This document shows positions 17,205 to 26,981 of a stretch of DNA of 64,000 nucleotides, piece after piece. Within the stretch, counting starts at the first letter, position 1. Each line of letters begins with the position of its first letter. Under the pieces are notes generated by a model. The model worked only from the letters and a program-made list of their open reading frames with translations, was not told the origin of the DNA and made no database searches. This stretch comes from Brenneria sp. hezel4-2-4. Its GTDB lineage: Bacteria; Pseudomonadota; Gammaproteobacteria; Enterobacterales; Enterobacteriaceae. Both the position numbers and the translations under genes were made by a program. Location: NCBI RefSeq assembly GCF_013155275.1, contig NZ_JABJXS010000001.1, positions 744,001-808,000 on the forward strand. Reading direction: 5' to 3'.

Positions 17205-17834
17205 ATGATTAATGTGGCTCTGATAGACGATCACATCGTTGTACGGTCTGGCTTTGCCCAGCTTCTGGCGTTGGAAAAGGACATTCAGGTCATTGGGCAG
17301 TATGCCACTGCCGCGCAGGCATGGCCGCACCTGCTCAAACAACCTATCGACGTGGCGGTGATTGATATCGCCATGCCGGATGAAAGCGGCCTGAGCTTAT
17401 TAAGCCGCCTGCGCCAGCAGCGCCCCGGCTTTCGCGCCATTATCCTGAGCATCTATGACACCAGCGCCTTTGTGCAAAGCGCGCTGGACGCGGGGGCCGG
17501 CGGCTATCTGACCAAACGTTGCGGCCCTGAAGAGCTGGTTCAGGCCGTTCGCGTCGTCAGCGGCGGCGGGCTATACCTGTGCGCCGATGCGCTGCACGCG
17601 ATACGCCACCAGCAGCAACCGCCAAAGGAACTGCTCGCGTTGACGCCGCGTGAACGGGAAATATTTACCCTGCTGATTAACGGCTTGAGCGTGAAAAGCA
17701 TTGCGGAGCAGCTCGCGCTGAGCCACAAAACCGTGCATGTTCACCGCGCCAATATCCTCGGCAAATTGCAATGCGACACCACGGTTGAACTGGTGCACTT
17801 TGCCTTACAGCATCAATTGCTGGCAGGAACCTGA
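17205..17834 (+). CDS. uhpA: UhpA-like response regulator
   Basis: A 209-residue NarL/FixJ-type response regulator. The receiver domain (1-120) has the acidic pocket IDDH and the phospho-acceptor aspartate in VIDIAMPDES, with a lysine in LTKRCGP. The C-terminal LuxR helix-turn-helix contains LTPREREIFTLL and SHKTVHVHRANILGKL. The ends match E. coli UhpA closely (IDDHxxVRSGFAQLL, KTVHVHRAN). The sensor kinase gene follows after three bases. It probably activates the adjacent transporter genes when UhpC detects an external sugar phosphate. The signal is inferred from homology. Confidence 0.88.
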   Translation: MINVALIDDHIVVRSGFAQLLALEKDIQVIGQYATAAQAWPHLLKQPIDVAVIDIAMPDESGLSLLSRLRQQRPGFRAIILSIYDTSAFVQSALDAGAGGYLTKRCGPEELVQAVRVVSGGGLYLCADALHAIRHQQQPPKELLALTPREREIFTLLINGLSVKSIAEQLALSHKTVHVHRANILGKLQCDTTVELVHFALQHQLLAGT

Positions 17835-17837
17835 TCG

Positions 17838-19412
17838 ATGTTCAATCTGCGTTTCGTCGGCATGACGCTGTTCCTTATTTTTTCCTATGGCTTAAGTTGG
17901 CTGGCGCTATGGACCATCGGCTTCTATCTGAGTCATAACGGCCAACAGGCGATACTGCTGCTGCCGCAGGGATTACGGCTGGCGTTGATGATCCTGCTGC
18001 CGCGTAAATACTGGCCGGCGCTGGTGCTGTCGGAAATGGCGATTCAATTCTGGTTGTTCGGCGAACAGCTTCAGACCCAGATGCTGATCGCGCTTTCCCC
18101 CTGGCTGAGTCTGTTACCGGCGGCCATCACGCAAAAAATCTGGCATCGCTATACCCTTTACTGGCAGCGGCTTCTGCTATTGCTGGCCGCGTTAACCCTG
18201 AACAGCATCCTGCACGGAATGTTTATCGGCCCCTGGCTCCAGACGCAGCTCACCCAGACTTTACTGGCAACCTTTACCGGCGGCGTGCTGCTTATTCCCT
18301 TTACCTACCTGATCCATGAATATATCAAACAGCAGCATCTGCAAACCCTGCTGGCGCAGGCGATCCCCGATCCGCCGCTGCGCACATCGTTGTTGGTCTG
18401 GTGTTCGCTGTTTTTCTCGATTGGCGTCTGCCTGCAAATCACCTTTACCCCGGAAATGGAGCGCCTGCTGATCATTTTCGTTTTCCTGCCAAACGTCGTC
18501 ATGGCCTATAAGTTTGGCTGGCAGGGCGGGGTCTTATCCGCTGTGCTGGGAAGCCTGATGATTACCGTCACCCGGCAGGTCAGCGGCGCGTTTAATGACT
18601 TACGCGAACTGGAGCTATTCTTATCCACACAGGCGCTATTGGGTATCGGGCTGGGGATCGCCATCAGCCGCCAGCAACAGTTGGCGCAGCGCTTGCAACG
18701 CTATCGTCAGCAGTTGGAGCAGGAACTGAAAACCCGCCGCCGGCTGATGGAACAAATCATCCATACCGAAGAGGAAGTGTGCAAGGATATCGCCCGCGAA
18801 CTGCATGACGATATCGGACAAAATATTACCGCGATTCAGATCCAGGCCATGCTGGTTAAGCACAGCGCGCCGGAAGGAACCGCCCGGCAGGCCGCCGGAC
18901 AAATCAGCGATCTGTCGCAGCGTATTCATCACACGACCCGGCAGCTATTGCGCCGCTTACGTCCTCCGGCGCTGGACGAAATGGTGCTGGATAAAGCGCT
19001 GCACCATCTGGCGGACGAGTTCGCCTTCAACGCCAGGGGAATTCGCTTCAATCTGGACTATCAACTGCCGCAACAGCCCTATGACGATGTGGTGATCTTT
19101 ACGCTCTATCGATTGCTTCAGGAACTGCTCAATAACATCAACAAACATGCGATCGCCAACCATATTGAGGTGCGGCTCTATCAGCATAACGACCTGATTA
19201 CCCTGGAAGTCACCGATGACGGCATCGGTATGGCGCCGGACAACAGCGGCGGTTTCGGGCTGCGGGGAATTGAAGAGCGCGTGCGCGCATTAGGCGGCAA
19301 CTGGCAGGTTCAAGCCAAGGCGCGGCCTCCGTCCGGCGGCGAACCGTCGCCGGGCAAGGGCACGCACATAACTGTTAACCTGCCCACAAAATTCACACAA
19401 AAAACCGAATAG
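17838..19412 (+). CDS. uhpB: UhpB-like sensor histidine kinase
   Basis: A 524-residue inner-membrane kinase. About eight hydrophobic segments form a MASE1-type sensor region (1-280), followed by a coiled linker (QQQLAQRLQRYRQQ). A HisKA_3 dimerisation domain contains the phospho-acceptor His323 in ARELHDDIGQN. The HATPase domain has DDGIGMAPDNSGGFGLRGI. E. coli UhpB is about 500 residues with the same layout, and its activity is controlled by the membrane receptor UhpC. The start is three bases after the uhpA stop. Confidence 0.88.
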   Translation: MFNLRFVGMTLFLIFSYGLSWLALWTIGFYLSHNGQQAILLLPQGLRLALMILLPRKYWPALVLSEMAIQFWLFGEQLQTQMLIALSPWLSLLPAAITQKIWHRYTLYWQRLLLLLAALTLNSILHGMFIGPWLQTQLTQTLLATFTGGVLLIPFTYLIHEYIKQQHLQTLLAQAIPDPPLRTSLLVWCSLFFSIGVCLQITFTPEMERLLIIFVFLPNVVMAYKFGWQGGVLSAVLGSLMITVTRQVSGAFNDLRELELFLSTQALLGIGLGIAISRQQQLAQRLQRYRQQLEQELKTRRRLMEQIIHTEEEVCKDIARELHDDIGQNITAIQIQAMLVKHSAPEGTARQAAGQISDLSQRIHHTTRQLLRRLRPPALDEMVLDKALHHLADEFAFNARGIRFNLDYQLPQQPYDDVVIFTLYRLLQELLNNINKHAIANHIEVRLYQHNDLITLEVTDDGIGMAPDNSGGFGLRGIEERVRALGGNWQVQAKARPPSGGEPSPGKGTHITVNLPTKFTQKTE

Positions 19413-19430
19413 CTAGGAATTTTTCCTAGC
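19412..19430. promoter_or_regulatory. Inverted repeat between uhpB and uhpC
   Basis: GCTAGGAA and TTCCTAGC are perfect inverted arms around TTT, beginning at the last base of the uhpB stop codon and 72 bases before uhpC. It could be a binding site for the UhpA-like regulator, separating constitutive sensor expression from induced uhpC-afu expression, or a weak processing hairpin. No strong T tract follows. Confidence 0.35.
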
Positions 19431-19501
19431 ATCCTAAAACCTTATCTCATCTCTTCCGGCTTTTTTCCCCCTACTCTTCCCTCAATGCGACGGAGATACC
19501 C

Positions 19502-20809
19502 ATGCAGGCAACGACGCTTTCACCGACCCAAATCAGCCAGCGCTATCGTTACTGGCGGCCGCGACTGCTGATTTCGATGATCATCGGGTACGCCACGTTC
19601 TACCTGACGCGGCGCAGCGTTAATTTCGCCATGCCGGTGATGCAGTTGGAATTGGGGCTAAGCAAAGACGATATCGGTCTACTGGGTACGCTGTTTTATC
19701 TGTGCTACGGCGCCTCGAAGTTTATTTCCGGCATGGTGTGCGATCGCAGCCAGGTGCGTTGGTTTATGGGCGTCGGGCTGTTGATCACCGGAATATTGAA
19801 CATTTTATTCATGTTCTGCGAATCGCTCAGCGGGTTGCTTATCGTCTGGGCGTTAAACGGATTTTTTCAGGGATGGGGCTGGCCGCCCTGCGCCAGACTG
19901 CTGACCAGTTGGTATTCGCGCAACGAGCGCGGTTTCTGGTGGGGATGCTGGAACACCTCGATCAATATCGGCGGCGCGGCGGTGCCTTTACTGGCCGGTT
20001 ATCTGGCTGCGCAATGGGGCTGGCAGGCGGCGCTGCTGGTGCCGGGGATCGTCGGCATCCTGATCGGGCTGTGGCTGTGCTGGCAGTTGTGCGACAAACC
20101 GCAGCAACAGGGGCTGCCCAGCGTCGGACAATGGCGGCGTGATGCGCTGGAGATCCGGCAGGAACAACAAAGCCCGCCGATGCCGATGCGCCAGATCCTG
20201 CGGGATACGATCCTGTGTAATCACACCATCTGGCTGCTGGGGATTTCCTACATTCTGGTGTATCTGATTCGCATCGCACTGAATGACTGGGGAAATATCT
20301 GGCTGGCGGAAAGTCACGGTTTCAACCTGCTCAGCGCGAACGCCACGCTGTCGCTGTTTGAACTGGGCGGGCTGATAGGCGCGCTGTTTGCCGGCTGGGG
20401 ATCGGATCTGCTGTTTCGCGGTCAGCGCGCCCCGATGATCCTGCTGTTTGCGCTGGGGCTGTTTCTGACCATGACCGCCCTATGGCTGACGCCGGTTCAC
20501 CATGCTTCGCTGCTGGCGGTCTGTTTTTTCAGCATCGGTTTTTTTGTTTTCGGGCCGCAAATGCTGATCGGCCTGGCGGCCACCGAGTACAGCCATAAGG
20601 ATGCGGCCGGCACCGTCACCGGATTTCTGGCCTTGTTCGCCTATCTGGGCGCGGCATTGGCCGGCTGGCCGTTGGCGCAGGTGCTGCAATACGCCGGCTG
20701 GTCCGGATTTTTTACCCTGCTGGCGCTGGCGTCGGCCTGTATCGGCCTGCTCCTGATGCCGCTGCTGATGGCCGGCGTCAGCCAGCGGGAGACACTGAGA
20801 TCGCTGTAA
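19502..20809 (+). CDS. uhpC: UhpC-like sugar-phosphate receptor (MFS family)
   Basis: A 435-residue, 12-helix major facilitator protein of the organophosphate:phosphate antiporter family. Typical signatures include GYATFYLTRRSVNFAMPVMQ at the N-terminus and FFQGWGWPPCARLLTSWYSRNERG in the middle. UhpC (439 residues in E. coli) senses external glucose 6-phosphate and switches on UhpB. UhpT is a paralogue in the same family. The position directly after uhpAB and the length favour the receptor role, but transport activity cannot be excluded. afuA begins 35 bases downstream, so it is probably cotranscribed. Confidence 0.85.
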   Translation: MQATTLSPTQISQRYRYWRPRLLISMIIGYATFYLTRRSVNFAMPVMQLELGLSKDDIGLLGTLFYLCYGASKFISGMVCDRSQVRWFMGVGLLITGILNILFMFCESLSGLLIVWALNGFFQGWGWPPCARLLTSWYSRNERGFWWGCWNTSINIGGAAVPLLAGYLAAQWGWQAALLVPGIVGILIGLWLCWQLCDKPQQQGLPSVGQWRRDALEIRQEQQSPPMPMRQILRDTILCNHTIWLLGISYILVYLIRIALNDWGNIWLAESHGFNLLSANATLSLFELGGLIGALFAGWGSDLLFRGQRAPMILLFALGLFLTMTALWLTPVHHASLLAVCFFSIGFFVFGPQMLIGLAATEYSHKDAAGTVTGFLALFAYLGAALAGWPLAQVLQYAGWSGFFTLLALASACIGLLLMPLLMAGVSQRETLRSL

Positions 20810-20844
20810 TGCGAGTACCCCTACAATCCGATAAGGAAAATATA

Positions 20845-21876
20845 ATGAAACTGACCACCCTTGCCACCATGATTGCCGCCGGGCTGACGCTGGCGGCCGT
20901 CTCCGCCACTACGCAGGCCGCCGGACGGCTGGTGATTTACTGTAGCGCCACCAATGCCTTTTGTGAGGAAGAAGCCAAGGCGTTTGGCGAAAAATACGAT
21001 GTCAGAACCTCGTTTATCCGCAATGGTTCCGGCAGTACGCTGGCGAAAGTCGAAGCCGAGAAGAGAAACCCGCAGGCTGACGTCTGGTACGGCGGGACGC
21101 TGGATCCGCAGTCTCAGGCCGGCGAAATGGATCTGCTCGAACCCTACCAATCCCCCAACCTTGAGCAGATCATGCCGCAATTCCGCGATCCCGCCAAACG
21201 TAAAGGCAACTACTCGTCCGCCGTGTACGTGGGGATCCTGGGCTTTGGCGTCAACACCAATCGTCTGAAAGAGAAAAATCTGCCGGTTCCGCAGTGCTGG
21301 AAGGACTTGACCGATCCCATCTACAAAGGCGAAATCCAGATTGCCGATCCGCAAAGCTCCGGCACCGCCTATACCGCGCTGGCGACCTTCTCCCAGCTGT
21401 GGGGCGAGGATCAGGCTTTCGATTACCTGAAAAAACTCAACCTCAATGTTTCCCAATACACCAAATCCGGCATCGCTCCGGCGCGTAACGCCGCGCGCGG
21501 CGAAACCGCCATCGGTATCGGCTTCCTGCATGACTACTCGCTGGAAAAAGAGAAAGGCGCCCCGCTGACGCTGGTTTCCCCCTGCGAAGGCACTGGTTAT
21601 GAAATCGGCGGGGTCAGCATCCTGAAAGGCGCCCGCAATCTGGATAACGCCAAGCTGTTCGTTGACTGGGCATTATCGAAAGAAGCGCAGGAGCTATCGT
21701 GGAAGAAAGGCCAGTCGTATCAAATCCTGACCAATACCACGGCCGAAGCCTCCCCCTTGTCGCTGAAGCTGCAAGATCTGAAACTGATCAACTACGACAT
21801 GGACAAATACGGCGCATCAGACGTGCGTAAAGAGCTGATTTCCAAATGGGTCAATGAAGTCAAAATGGGCAAATAG
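20845..21876 (+). CDS. afuA: AfuA-type periplasmic binding protein (sugar phosphate or iron)
   Basis: A 343-residue extracellular solute-binding protein with a clear Sec signal peptide (1 to about 26, cleavage after TTQA). The mature part matches the AfuA/FbpA family (LVIYCSATNAFCEEEAKAF, NPQADVWYGG). Family members were first named for iron. AfuA homologues encoded next to uhp-like genes are known to bind glucose 6-phosphate, fructose 6-phosphate and sedoheptulose 7-phosphate. Placement after uhpC supports the sugar-phosphate role here. The ATG at 20845 has AAGGA upstream. Confidence 0.85.
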   Translation: MKLTTLATMIAAGLTLAAVSATTQAAGRLVIYCSATNAFCEEEAKAFGEKYDVRTSFIRNGSGSTLAKVEAEKRNPQADVWYGGTLDPQSQAGEMDLLEPYQSPNLEQIMPQFRDPAKRKGNYSSAVYVGILGFGVNTNRLKEKNLPVPQCWKDLTDPIYKGEIQIADPQSSGTAYTALATFSQLWGEDQAFDYLKKLNLNVSQYTKSGIAPARNAARGETAIGIGFLHDYSLEKEKGAPLTLVSPCEGTGYEIGGVSILKGARNLDNAKLFVDWALSKEAQELSWKKGQSYQILTNTTAEASPLSLKLQDLKLINYDMDKYGASDVRKELISKWVNEVKMGK

Positions 21877-21885
21877 CGGTGACAT

Positions 21886-21927
21886 GGCGGATAAGCCAGA
21901 AGGCACCCGGGCACAAGCTTATCCGCC
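21886..21927 (+). repeat. Hairpin between afuA and afuB
   Basis: GGCGGATAAGC at 21886-21896 pairs perfectly with GCTTATCCGCC at 21917-21927, starting ten bases after the afuA stop. No T tract follows. Such stems commonly protect the upstream message, giving more binding protein than permease, and may cause partial termination. Confidence 0.6.
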
Positions 21928-22005
21928 GTCCGGCGTCATGAAAAAAATAACAATAACGCATGCAAAACCTACGTAATAAATGATGACAACACCAGGGAAT
22001 CCATC

Positions 22006-24084
22006 ATGTCGCACACATTAGCTCTCTCTCCAACGCCGAAACGGGATGCCGTATTCCTGTGGCTGGCGCTGATCGCCGTCGCATTTACGCTGCTGCCCGC
22101 CTGGAGCCTGGACTATGGCCTGTTTGATGTATCGCGTGATGAACTGTTGGATGCCTACAGTTGGTCAAGCCTGAATATCAGCCTGCTATGGTTTTTGCTG
22201 CCGCTGGGGCTGCTGTTGCGCCCGGTGGCCACAGCCAGCCGGGAACAACGCGGCCGGCATCGTTTTGACGCGGCCTATTCACTGTTCTGCGCCGTGTTTG
22301 TGGTGATCAGCGCCACCCTTGAAGGGCGCGGCATGGGTTACGCCACCATTCTGCTGTTCATCGCGCTCGGCGCCATCGTCACCCTGTCGCTGTCGCGGCT
22401 TGACTGGCTGGGCGGCGACCAGTTCGTTATCGGCTCGCTGGTCGGCATCATCGCGCTGATCGGGGTATTTATTCTTTATCCCAGCATTGCCATTTTTATT
22501 CCCATGTTCACTACCGACAGCGGCGAATTTGCGCCACTGTTGTTTATGCAGGTGCTGGGACAAGCCCATATTTTGCAGGTGATCTGGAATTCGTTCATGC
22601 TGTCGGTGGCGGTCGGTATCGGCTGTACCTTTTTCGGTATGGTGCTGGCGATTTACACCTCGCGCATCGCCCGGCGCTCCGCCATCATCGGCCGGATCTT
22701 CTCTATTTTGCCGATTGTGACCCCGCCGTTCGTCGTCGGGCTGGGCGTCACCCTGATGATGGGGCGCTCCGGTTATGTCACCGAACTGATGGTCAGCTGG
22801 TTTGGCCTGACCAATACCAACTGGCTCTACGGCTTTACCGGCATCTGGCTGGCGCAGGTGCTGGCCTTTACCCCGATGTCGTTTATGATCCTTGAAGGGG
22901 CGATTAAAACCATCCACCCGTCGCTGGAAGAAGCCTCTTACACGCTACGGGCCAACCGCTGGCAAACCTTTCAGCGGGTATTCCTGCCGCTGCTGAAACC
23001 GGCGCTGGCGAACTCGTTCCTGATTGTTATCGTGCAGTCGCTGGCCGACTTCAGCAACCCGCTGGTGCTCGGCGGTAACTTCGACGTCCTCGCCACCCAG
23101 ATCTACTTCTATATCGTCGGCGCACAGTTGGATTATCAGGCGGCCAGTACGCTCGGCGTGGTCCTGCTGCTGTTCTCTCTGGCGGTGTTCTGCATCCAGT
23201 ATCTGTGGATCGGCAAGCGTTCCTACGTCACCATTTCCGGCAAATCCTACCGGGGCGACGTGCAGCCGTTGCCGGTCTCGCTGGTGTGGATCGTCAGCAT
23301 TCTGCTCTATGTCTGGATTGCCTTTAACGCCTTGCTGTACGGCAGCATTTTCTACGGTAGCTTCACCGTCAACTGGGGCGTCGACTACACCCTGACGTTG
23401 AACAACTTTATCCAGCTGTTCGGACAAGGTTTCAGCGAGGGCGCCTGGCCGTCGATGCTGGATACCCTGCTGTTTGCCGGTATCGCCGCGCCGATCACCG
23501 CCATGCTGGGGCTATTGATTGCCTATATCGTGGTGCGTCAGCAGTTTCATGGCAAGAAAACCATTGAATTCACCACCATGCTGTGTTTCGCGGTGCCGGG
23601 AACCGTTGCCGGGGTGTCTTATATTCTGGCGTTTAACAGCGCGCCGGTATACCTGACGGGCACCGCCGCCATCGTGATTATTTCAATGGTGATGCGTAAC
23701 GTGCCGGTCGGCATCCGCGCCGGTATCGCCGGGCTGGGCCAGTTGGACAAATCGCTGGATGAGGCGTCGCTCAGCCTGCGGGCCGGTTCGATGCGTACCG
23801 TATTTTACATCCTGCTGCCGCTGCTGCGCCCGGCGATCCTGTCGGCGCTGATTTACAGCTTCGTGCGCGCCATTACCACCGTCAGCGCCATTATCTTTCT
23901 GGTTACGCCGGATACCCGTGTCGCCACCTCTTACATTCTTAACCGGGTGGAAGACGGCGAATACGGCATGGCGATTGCCTACGGCTCCATCCTGATTGTG
24001 GTCATGCTGGCCATTATTTTCCTGTTTGACTATCTGGTCGGCGAAGCGCGGGTTTCCCGTTCCAAAGCCCAGAACAGTGACTAA
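22006..24084 (+). CDS. afuB: AfuB-type ABC transporter permease (fused double permease)
   Basis: A 692-residue inner-membrane protein with two binding-protein-dependent permease domains, as in the FbpB/AfuB family, where a single chain supplies both halves of the channel. The two cytoplasmic coupling motifs are visible: [21 protein letters not shown] near residues 308-328 and [21 protein letters not shown] near 585-605. An N-terminal extension of about 200 residues with several helices precedes the first half. It is read with afuA and afuC. Confidence 0.9.
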   Translation: MSHTLALSPTPKRDAVFLWLALIAVAFTLLPAWSLDYGLFDVSRDELLDAYSWSSLNISLLWFLLPLGLLLRPVATASREQRGRHRFDAAYSLFCAVFVVISATLEGRGMGYATILLFIALGAIVTLSLSRLDWLGGDQFVIGSLVGIIALIGVFILYPSIAIFIPMFTTDSGEFAPLLFMQVLGQAHILQVIWNSFMLSVAVGIGCTFFGMVLAIYTSRIARRSAIIGRIFSILPIVTPPFVVGLGVTLMMGRSGYVTELMVSWFGLTNTNWLYGFTGIWLAQVLAFTPMSFMILEGAIKTIHPSLEEASYTLRANRWQTFQRVFLPLLKPALANSFLIVIVQSLADFSNPLVLGGNFDVLATQIYFYIVGAQLDYQAASTLGVVLLLFSLAVFCIQYLWIGKRSYVTISGKSYRGDVQPLPVSLVWIVSILLYVWIAFNALLYGSIFYGSFTVNWGVDYTLTLNNFIQLFGQGFSEGAWPSMLDTLLFAGIAAPITAMLGLLIAYIVVRQQFHGKKTIEFTTMLCFAVPGTVAGVSYILAFNSAPVYLTGTAAIVIISMVMRNVPVGIRAGIAGLGQLDKSLDEASLSLRAGSMRTVFYILLPLLRPAILSALIYSFVRAITTVSAIIFLVTPDTRVATSYILNRVEDGEYGMAIAYGSILIVVMLAIIFLFDYLVGEARVSRSKAQNSD

Positions 24085-24098
24085 GCGGAGTGATTACC

Positions 24099-25211
24099 TT
24101 GAATACCAAAAATAAAAAACCGTCGGAAACGTTTTCTAACGCCGCTTGCGGCGGTACGCAGGACGCTGGTCATAAAAATTTTGTTGAACTGAAACAGGTC
24201 ACTAAACGCTTCGGTCACAACACCGTCATCGACTCGCTGAATCTGGCTATCCCGCAAGGGAAAATGGTCACGCTGCTCGGCCCGTCCGGCTGCGGTAAAA
24301 CCACCGTGCTCCGGTTGGTTGCTGGGCTGGAAAAACCGACGGAAGGCCAGATTTTTATCGATGGCGAAGACGTGACCGATCGCTCCATCCAGCAGCGTGA
24401 CATCTGTATGGTATTTCAGTCCTATGCCCTGTTCCCGCACATGTCGCTGGGCGAAAACATTGGTTATGGGCTGAAAATGCTGGGGCGTCCGAAAACGGAG
24501 ATTAAACAGCGGGTAAAAGAAGCGCTGGCGCTGGTCGATCTGGACGGGTTTGAAGATCGTTTTGTCGATCAAATCTCAGGCGGACAGCAGCAGCGCGTGG
24601 CGCTGGCCCGGGCGCTCATCCTCAAGCCTAAGGTGCTGTTGTTTGACGAACCGCTGAGTAACCTGGATGCCAACCTGCGCCGTAGCATGCGTGAGAAGAT
24701 CCGCGAACTTCAGCAGCAGTTCAACATCACCTCGCTGTACGTAACGCACGACCAGAGCGAGGCTTTTGCGGTTTCCGATATGGTTCTGGTGATGAACAAA
24801 GGCAAAATCATGCAGTTAGGCGCGCCGCAGGAACTGTATCGTCAGCCTGCATCCCACTTTATGGCCAGCTTTATGGGGGATGCCAACGTCTTCCCGGCGA
24901 CGATCGCGGATGACAGCGTGGATATTTATGGCTATAAACTGCCGCGACCGCAGGGTTTTGCCGCGGGACTAAACGCGTGTACCGTCGGTGTTCGCCCTGA
25001 GGCCATCACGCTCGGCCAGCAAGGCGCGGAAAGCCAGCGCTGCACCATCACCAAGGTGGCCTACATGGGGCCGCAATACGAGGTGCAGGTAGAATGGCAC
25101 GGGCAATCGTTGCTGTTACAGGTTAACGCCACGCAGCTCCAGCCCAATCCCGGCGATTGTTATTACTTACAAATCCACCCCTACGGAATGTTCGTTCTGG
25201 CCGACAATTAA
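24099..25211 (+). CDS. afuC: AfuC-type ABC transporter ATPase
   Basis: A roughly 370-residue ATP-binding subunit with Walker [11 protein letters not shown]-loop [10 protein letters not shown], signature [15 protein letters not shown], Walker [13 protein letters not shown] and the H-loop VTHDQ. The C-terminal TOBE-like domain contains [11 protein letters not shown], as in FbpC/PotA-type importers. The start is uncertain: TTG at 24099 has GCGGAG eight bases upstream and is preferred, while GTG at 24090 overlaps that site. It completes the afuABC importer. Confidence 0.88.
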   Translation: MNTKNKKPSETFSNAACGGTQDAGHKNFVELKQVTKRFGHNTVIDSLNLAIPQGKMVTLLGPSGCGKTTVLRLVAGLEKPTEGQIFIDGEDVTDRSIQQRDICMVFQSYALFPHMSLGENIGYGLKMLGRPKTEIKQRVKEALALVDLDGFEDRFVDQISGGQQQRVALARALILKPKVLLFDEPLSNLDANLRRSMREKIRELQQQFNITSLYVTHDQSEAFAVSDMVLVMNKGKIMQLGAPQELYRQPASHFMASFMGDANVFPATIADDSVDIYGYKLPRPQGFAAGLNACTVGVRPEAITLGQQGAESQRCTITKVAYMGPQYEVQVEWHGQSLLLQVNATQLQPNPGDCYYLQIHPYGMFVLADN

Positions 25212-25214
25212 TAA

Positions 25215-25240
25215 TCAAGGGCGGCATCCGCCGCCCTTGA
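25215..25240 (+). terminator. Terminator after afuC
   Basis: TCAAGGGCGGC and GCCGCCCTTGA form a perfect 11-base stem with the loop ATCC, three bases after the afuC stop. A short TTT follows. It closes the uhp-afu cluster. Confidence 0.75.
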
Positions 25241-25420
25241 TTTCCGCTTAATCCGCCACGCCAAAATAGCGCCCTCATACTGGCAAAATACGCGATAAAA
25301 CACCGCTATAAACCAAAATCACCGCCGGTTGCGCATTCTCTCGCCAAACAAATCAAATTTGTGGTTTCCGCCTTTGACATGCGCGGTACACCCCGTTATG
25401 ATGCGCCCCGTTCACACAAT

Positions 25421-25496
25421 TCCTCTGTAGTTCAGTCGGTAGAACGGCGGACTGTTAATCCGTATGTCACTGGTTCGAGTCCAGTCAGAGGAGCCA
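25421..25496 (+). tRNA. tRNA-Asn (anticodon GTT)
   Basis: A 76-base cloverleaf. TCCTCTG pairs with CAGAGGA in the acceptor arm, the anticodon arm has GGACTGTTAATCC with GTT, the T-arm reads CTGGTTCGAGTCCAG, and a genomic GCCA encodes the 3' end. An integrase gene follows 162 bases downstream, so the 3' half serves as an integration site. The gene remains complete after insertion. Confidence 0.97.
25480..25496. other. Probable attachment site (attL) at the tRNA-Asn 3' end
   Basis: P4-type integrases recombine in the 3' end of tRNA genes, and tRNA-Asn is the usual target of HPI-type elements. The last 17 bases (TCCAGTCAGAGGAGCCA) are the likely core. I found no second copy in the rest of the window, so the matching attR is probably beyond base 64000. 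Confidence 0.55.
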
Positions 25497-25658
25497 TTTA
25501 CTTGTTTTCATGCATCCTTGCGAATCCCTATTTGTACATTGATTCAACAGGTTAGCGTGAAAAACCTTCCCGATGCGTTTCTAGTTTTCCCTCCGCATCG
25601 GGGAAAAATGGTGGTCAGATTTGGGGTCTTTCCAGTTCGATAACGGAGTGACCCGCAT

Positions 25659-26942
25659 ATGTCCCTAAACGACACGAAAATCCGCAACTTAAAACTTCCC
25701 GTTACCCCCATAAAACTATCCGATTCACACGGTCTATATCTCCACGTTAAACCTACTGGTTCACGTCTCTGGTACTTCAGGTACTATTTCGGTGGCAAAG
25801 AAACCCGCATGGCGCTGGGTGCCTATCCGTTAATCAGTTTGTCGGAAGCACGACAGAAACGTGATGTACTCCGCAAACTACTGGTGCAGAATATCAACCC
25901 GGCGCAGCAACGAGCCGCTGAAAAGGCAGCGCGTTCACCAGCAAAGAGTTTCAAGACCGTTGCGCTGAGCTGGCATAAAAGCAACAGAACCTGGTCGGAG
26001 AACCATGCCGCTCACCTGCTTGCTAGCCTGAACAATCATGTTTTTCCGGTGATCGGTAATCAGCCGATAACGGAACTGAAAACCCGACACTTCACTGCCC
26101 TTCTGAAAGGTATTGAGGAAAAAGGTTTGCTGGAGGTCGCATCCCGCGCGCGGCAGCATCTGTGCAACATTATGCGTTATGCGGTTCAGCAAGGATGGGT
26201 GGAAAACAACCCGGCGCTGAATCTGGTCGGCGTAACGGCTCCGCCGGTTAGACGCCATTATCCGGCCCTGCCGCTGGAGCGTCTGCCTGAGCTGCTGGAA
26301 CGCATTGAAAACTATCAGCAAGGCCGGGAACTGACCCGGCTGGGGGTACTACTCACCCTGCACCTGTTTATCCGTTCCAGCGAACTGCGCTTCGCTCGCT
26401 GGCGCGAGATAGATTTCAAAAATAGAATCTGGACCATTCCCGCCACCCGCGACGCAATTGCCGGCGTCCGCTATTCTGGACGCGGAGCGAAAATGCGCAC
26501 GCCGCATATTGTCCCGCTATCCCGACAAACCATCGACATTCTGAAGCAAATTCAAGCGATTTCCGGCCATTTGGAACTGGTGTTTCCCGGCGATCATAAT
26601 CCGTATAAACCAATGTGTGAAAACACAGTCAACAAGGCGCTGCGTCTGATGGGTTATGACACCAAAACGGATGTCTGCGGCCACGGATTCCGGGCGATGG
26701 CTTGTAGCGCTTTGATGGAATCGGAGTTGTGGTCGCAGGATGCCGTTGAGCGCCAGATGAGCCATCAGGAGCGCAATAGCGTGCGGGCGGCCTATATCCA
26801 CAAAGCCGCCCATCTTGAAGCCCGTAAAGCAATGATGCAGTGGTGGTCGGATTATCTGGATGCGTGCCGAGAAGTCTATGTCCCCCCCTATATCTGGGGC
26901 AAACAGGATGCCAGAGCCCACGATGAGGTAATTAACGGATAA
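25659..26942 (+). CDS. int: P4-type tyrosine recombinase (ICE integrase)
   Basis: A 427-residue integrase with an N-terminal DUF4102 arm-binding domain (LSDSHGLYLHVKPTGSRLW), a core-binding domain and a catalytic domain. The catalytic residues are seen as Arg in SSELRFARW, HGFRA with His and Arg, and the nucleophile Tyr in RAAYIHKA. The C-terminus MMQWWSDYLD is typical of the P4 family. It points away from tRNA-Asn and marks the left end of the mobile element. The ATG at 25659 is preceded by CGGAG. Confidence 0.95.
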   Translation: MSLNDTKIRNLKLPVTPIKLSDSHGLYLHVKPTGSRLWYFRYYFGGKETRMALGAYPLISLSEARQKRDVLRKLLVQNINPAQQRAAEKAARSPAKSFKTVALSWHKSNRTWSENHAAHLLASLNNHVFPVIGNQPITELKTRHFTALLKGIEEKGLLEVASRARQHLCNIMRYAVQQGWVENNPALNLVGVTAPPVRRHYPALPLERLPELLERIENYQQGRELTRLGVLLTLHLFIRSSELRFARWREIDFKNRIWTIPATRDAIAGVRYSGRGAKMRTPHIVPLSRQTIDILKQIQAISGHLELVFPGDHNPYKPMCENTVNKALRLMGYDTKTDVCGHGFRAMACSALMESELWSQDAVERQMSHQERNSVRAAYIHKAAHLEARKAMMQWWSDYLDACREVYVPPYIWGKQDARAHDEVING

Positions 26943-26948
26943 AACGAA

Positions 26949-26981
26949 AGCAGATCCGGACGGTCCAGGATCTGCTTTTTC
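26949..26981 (+). terminator. Terminator after the integrase
   Basis: AGCAGATCC and GGATCTGCT form a nine-base stem followed by TTTTTCTATTTTT, seven bases after the integrase stop. Confidence 0.85.

Noticed and set aside
19502..20809. Calling the MFS gene uhpT
   Set aside because: Length, position directly after uhpAB and UhpC-like segments favour the receptor; transport activity cannot be excluded from sequence alone.
20845..25211. Calling the ABC transporter an iron importer (fbpABC)
   Set aside because: The family was named for iron, but linkage to uhpABC matches the sugar-phosphate Afu type; iron uptake remains a weaker alternative.
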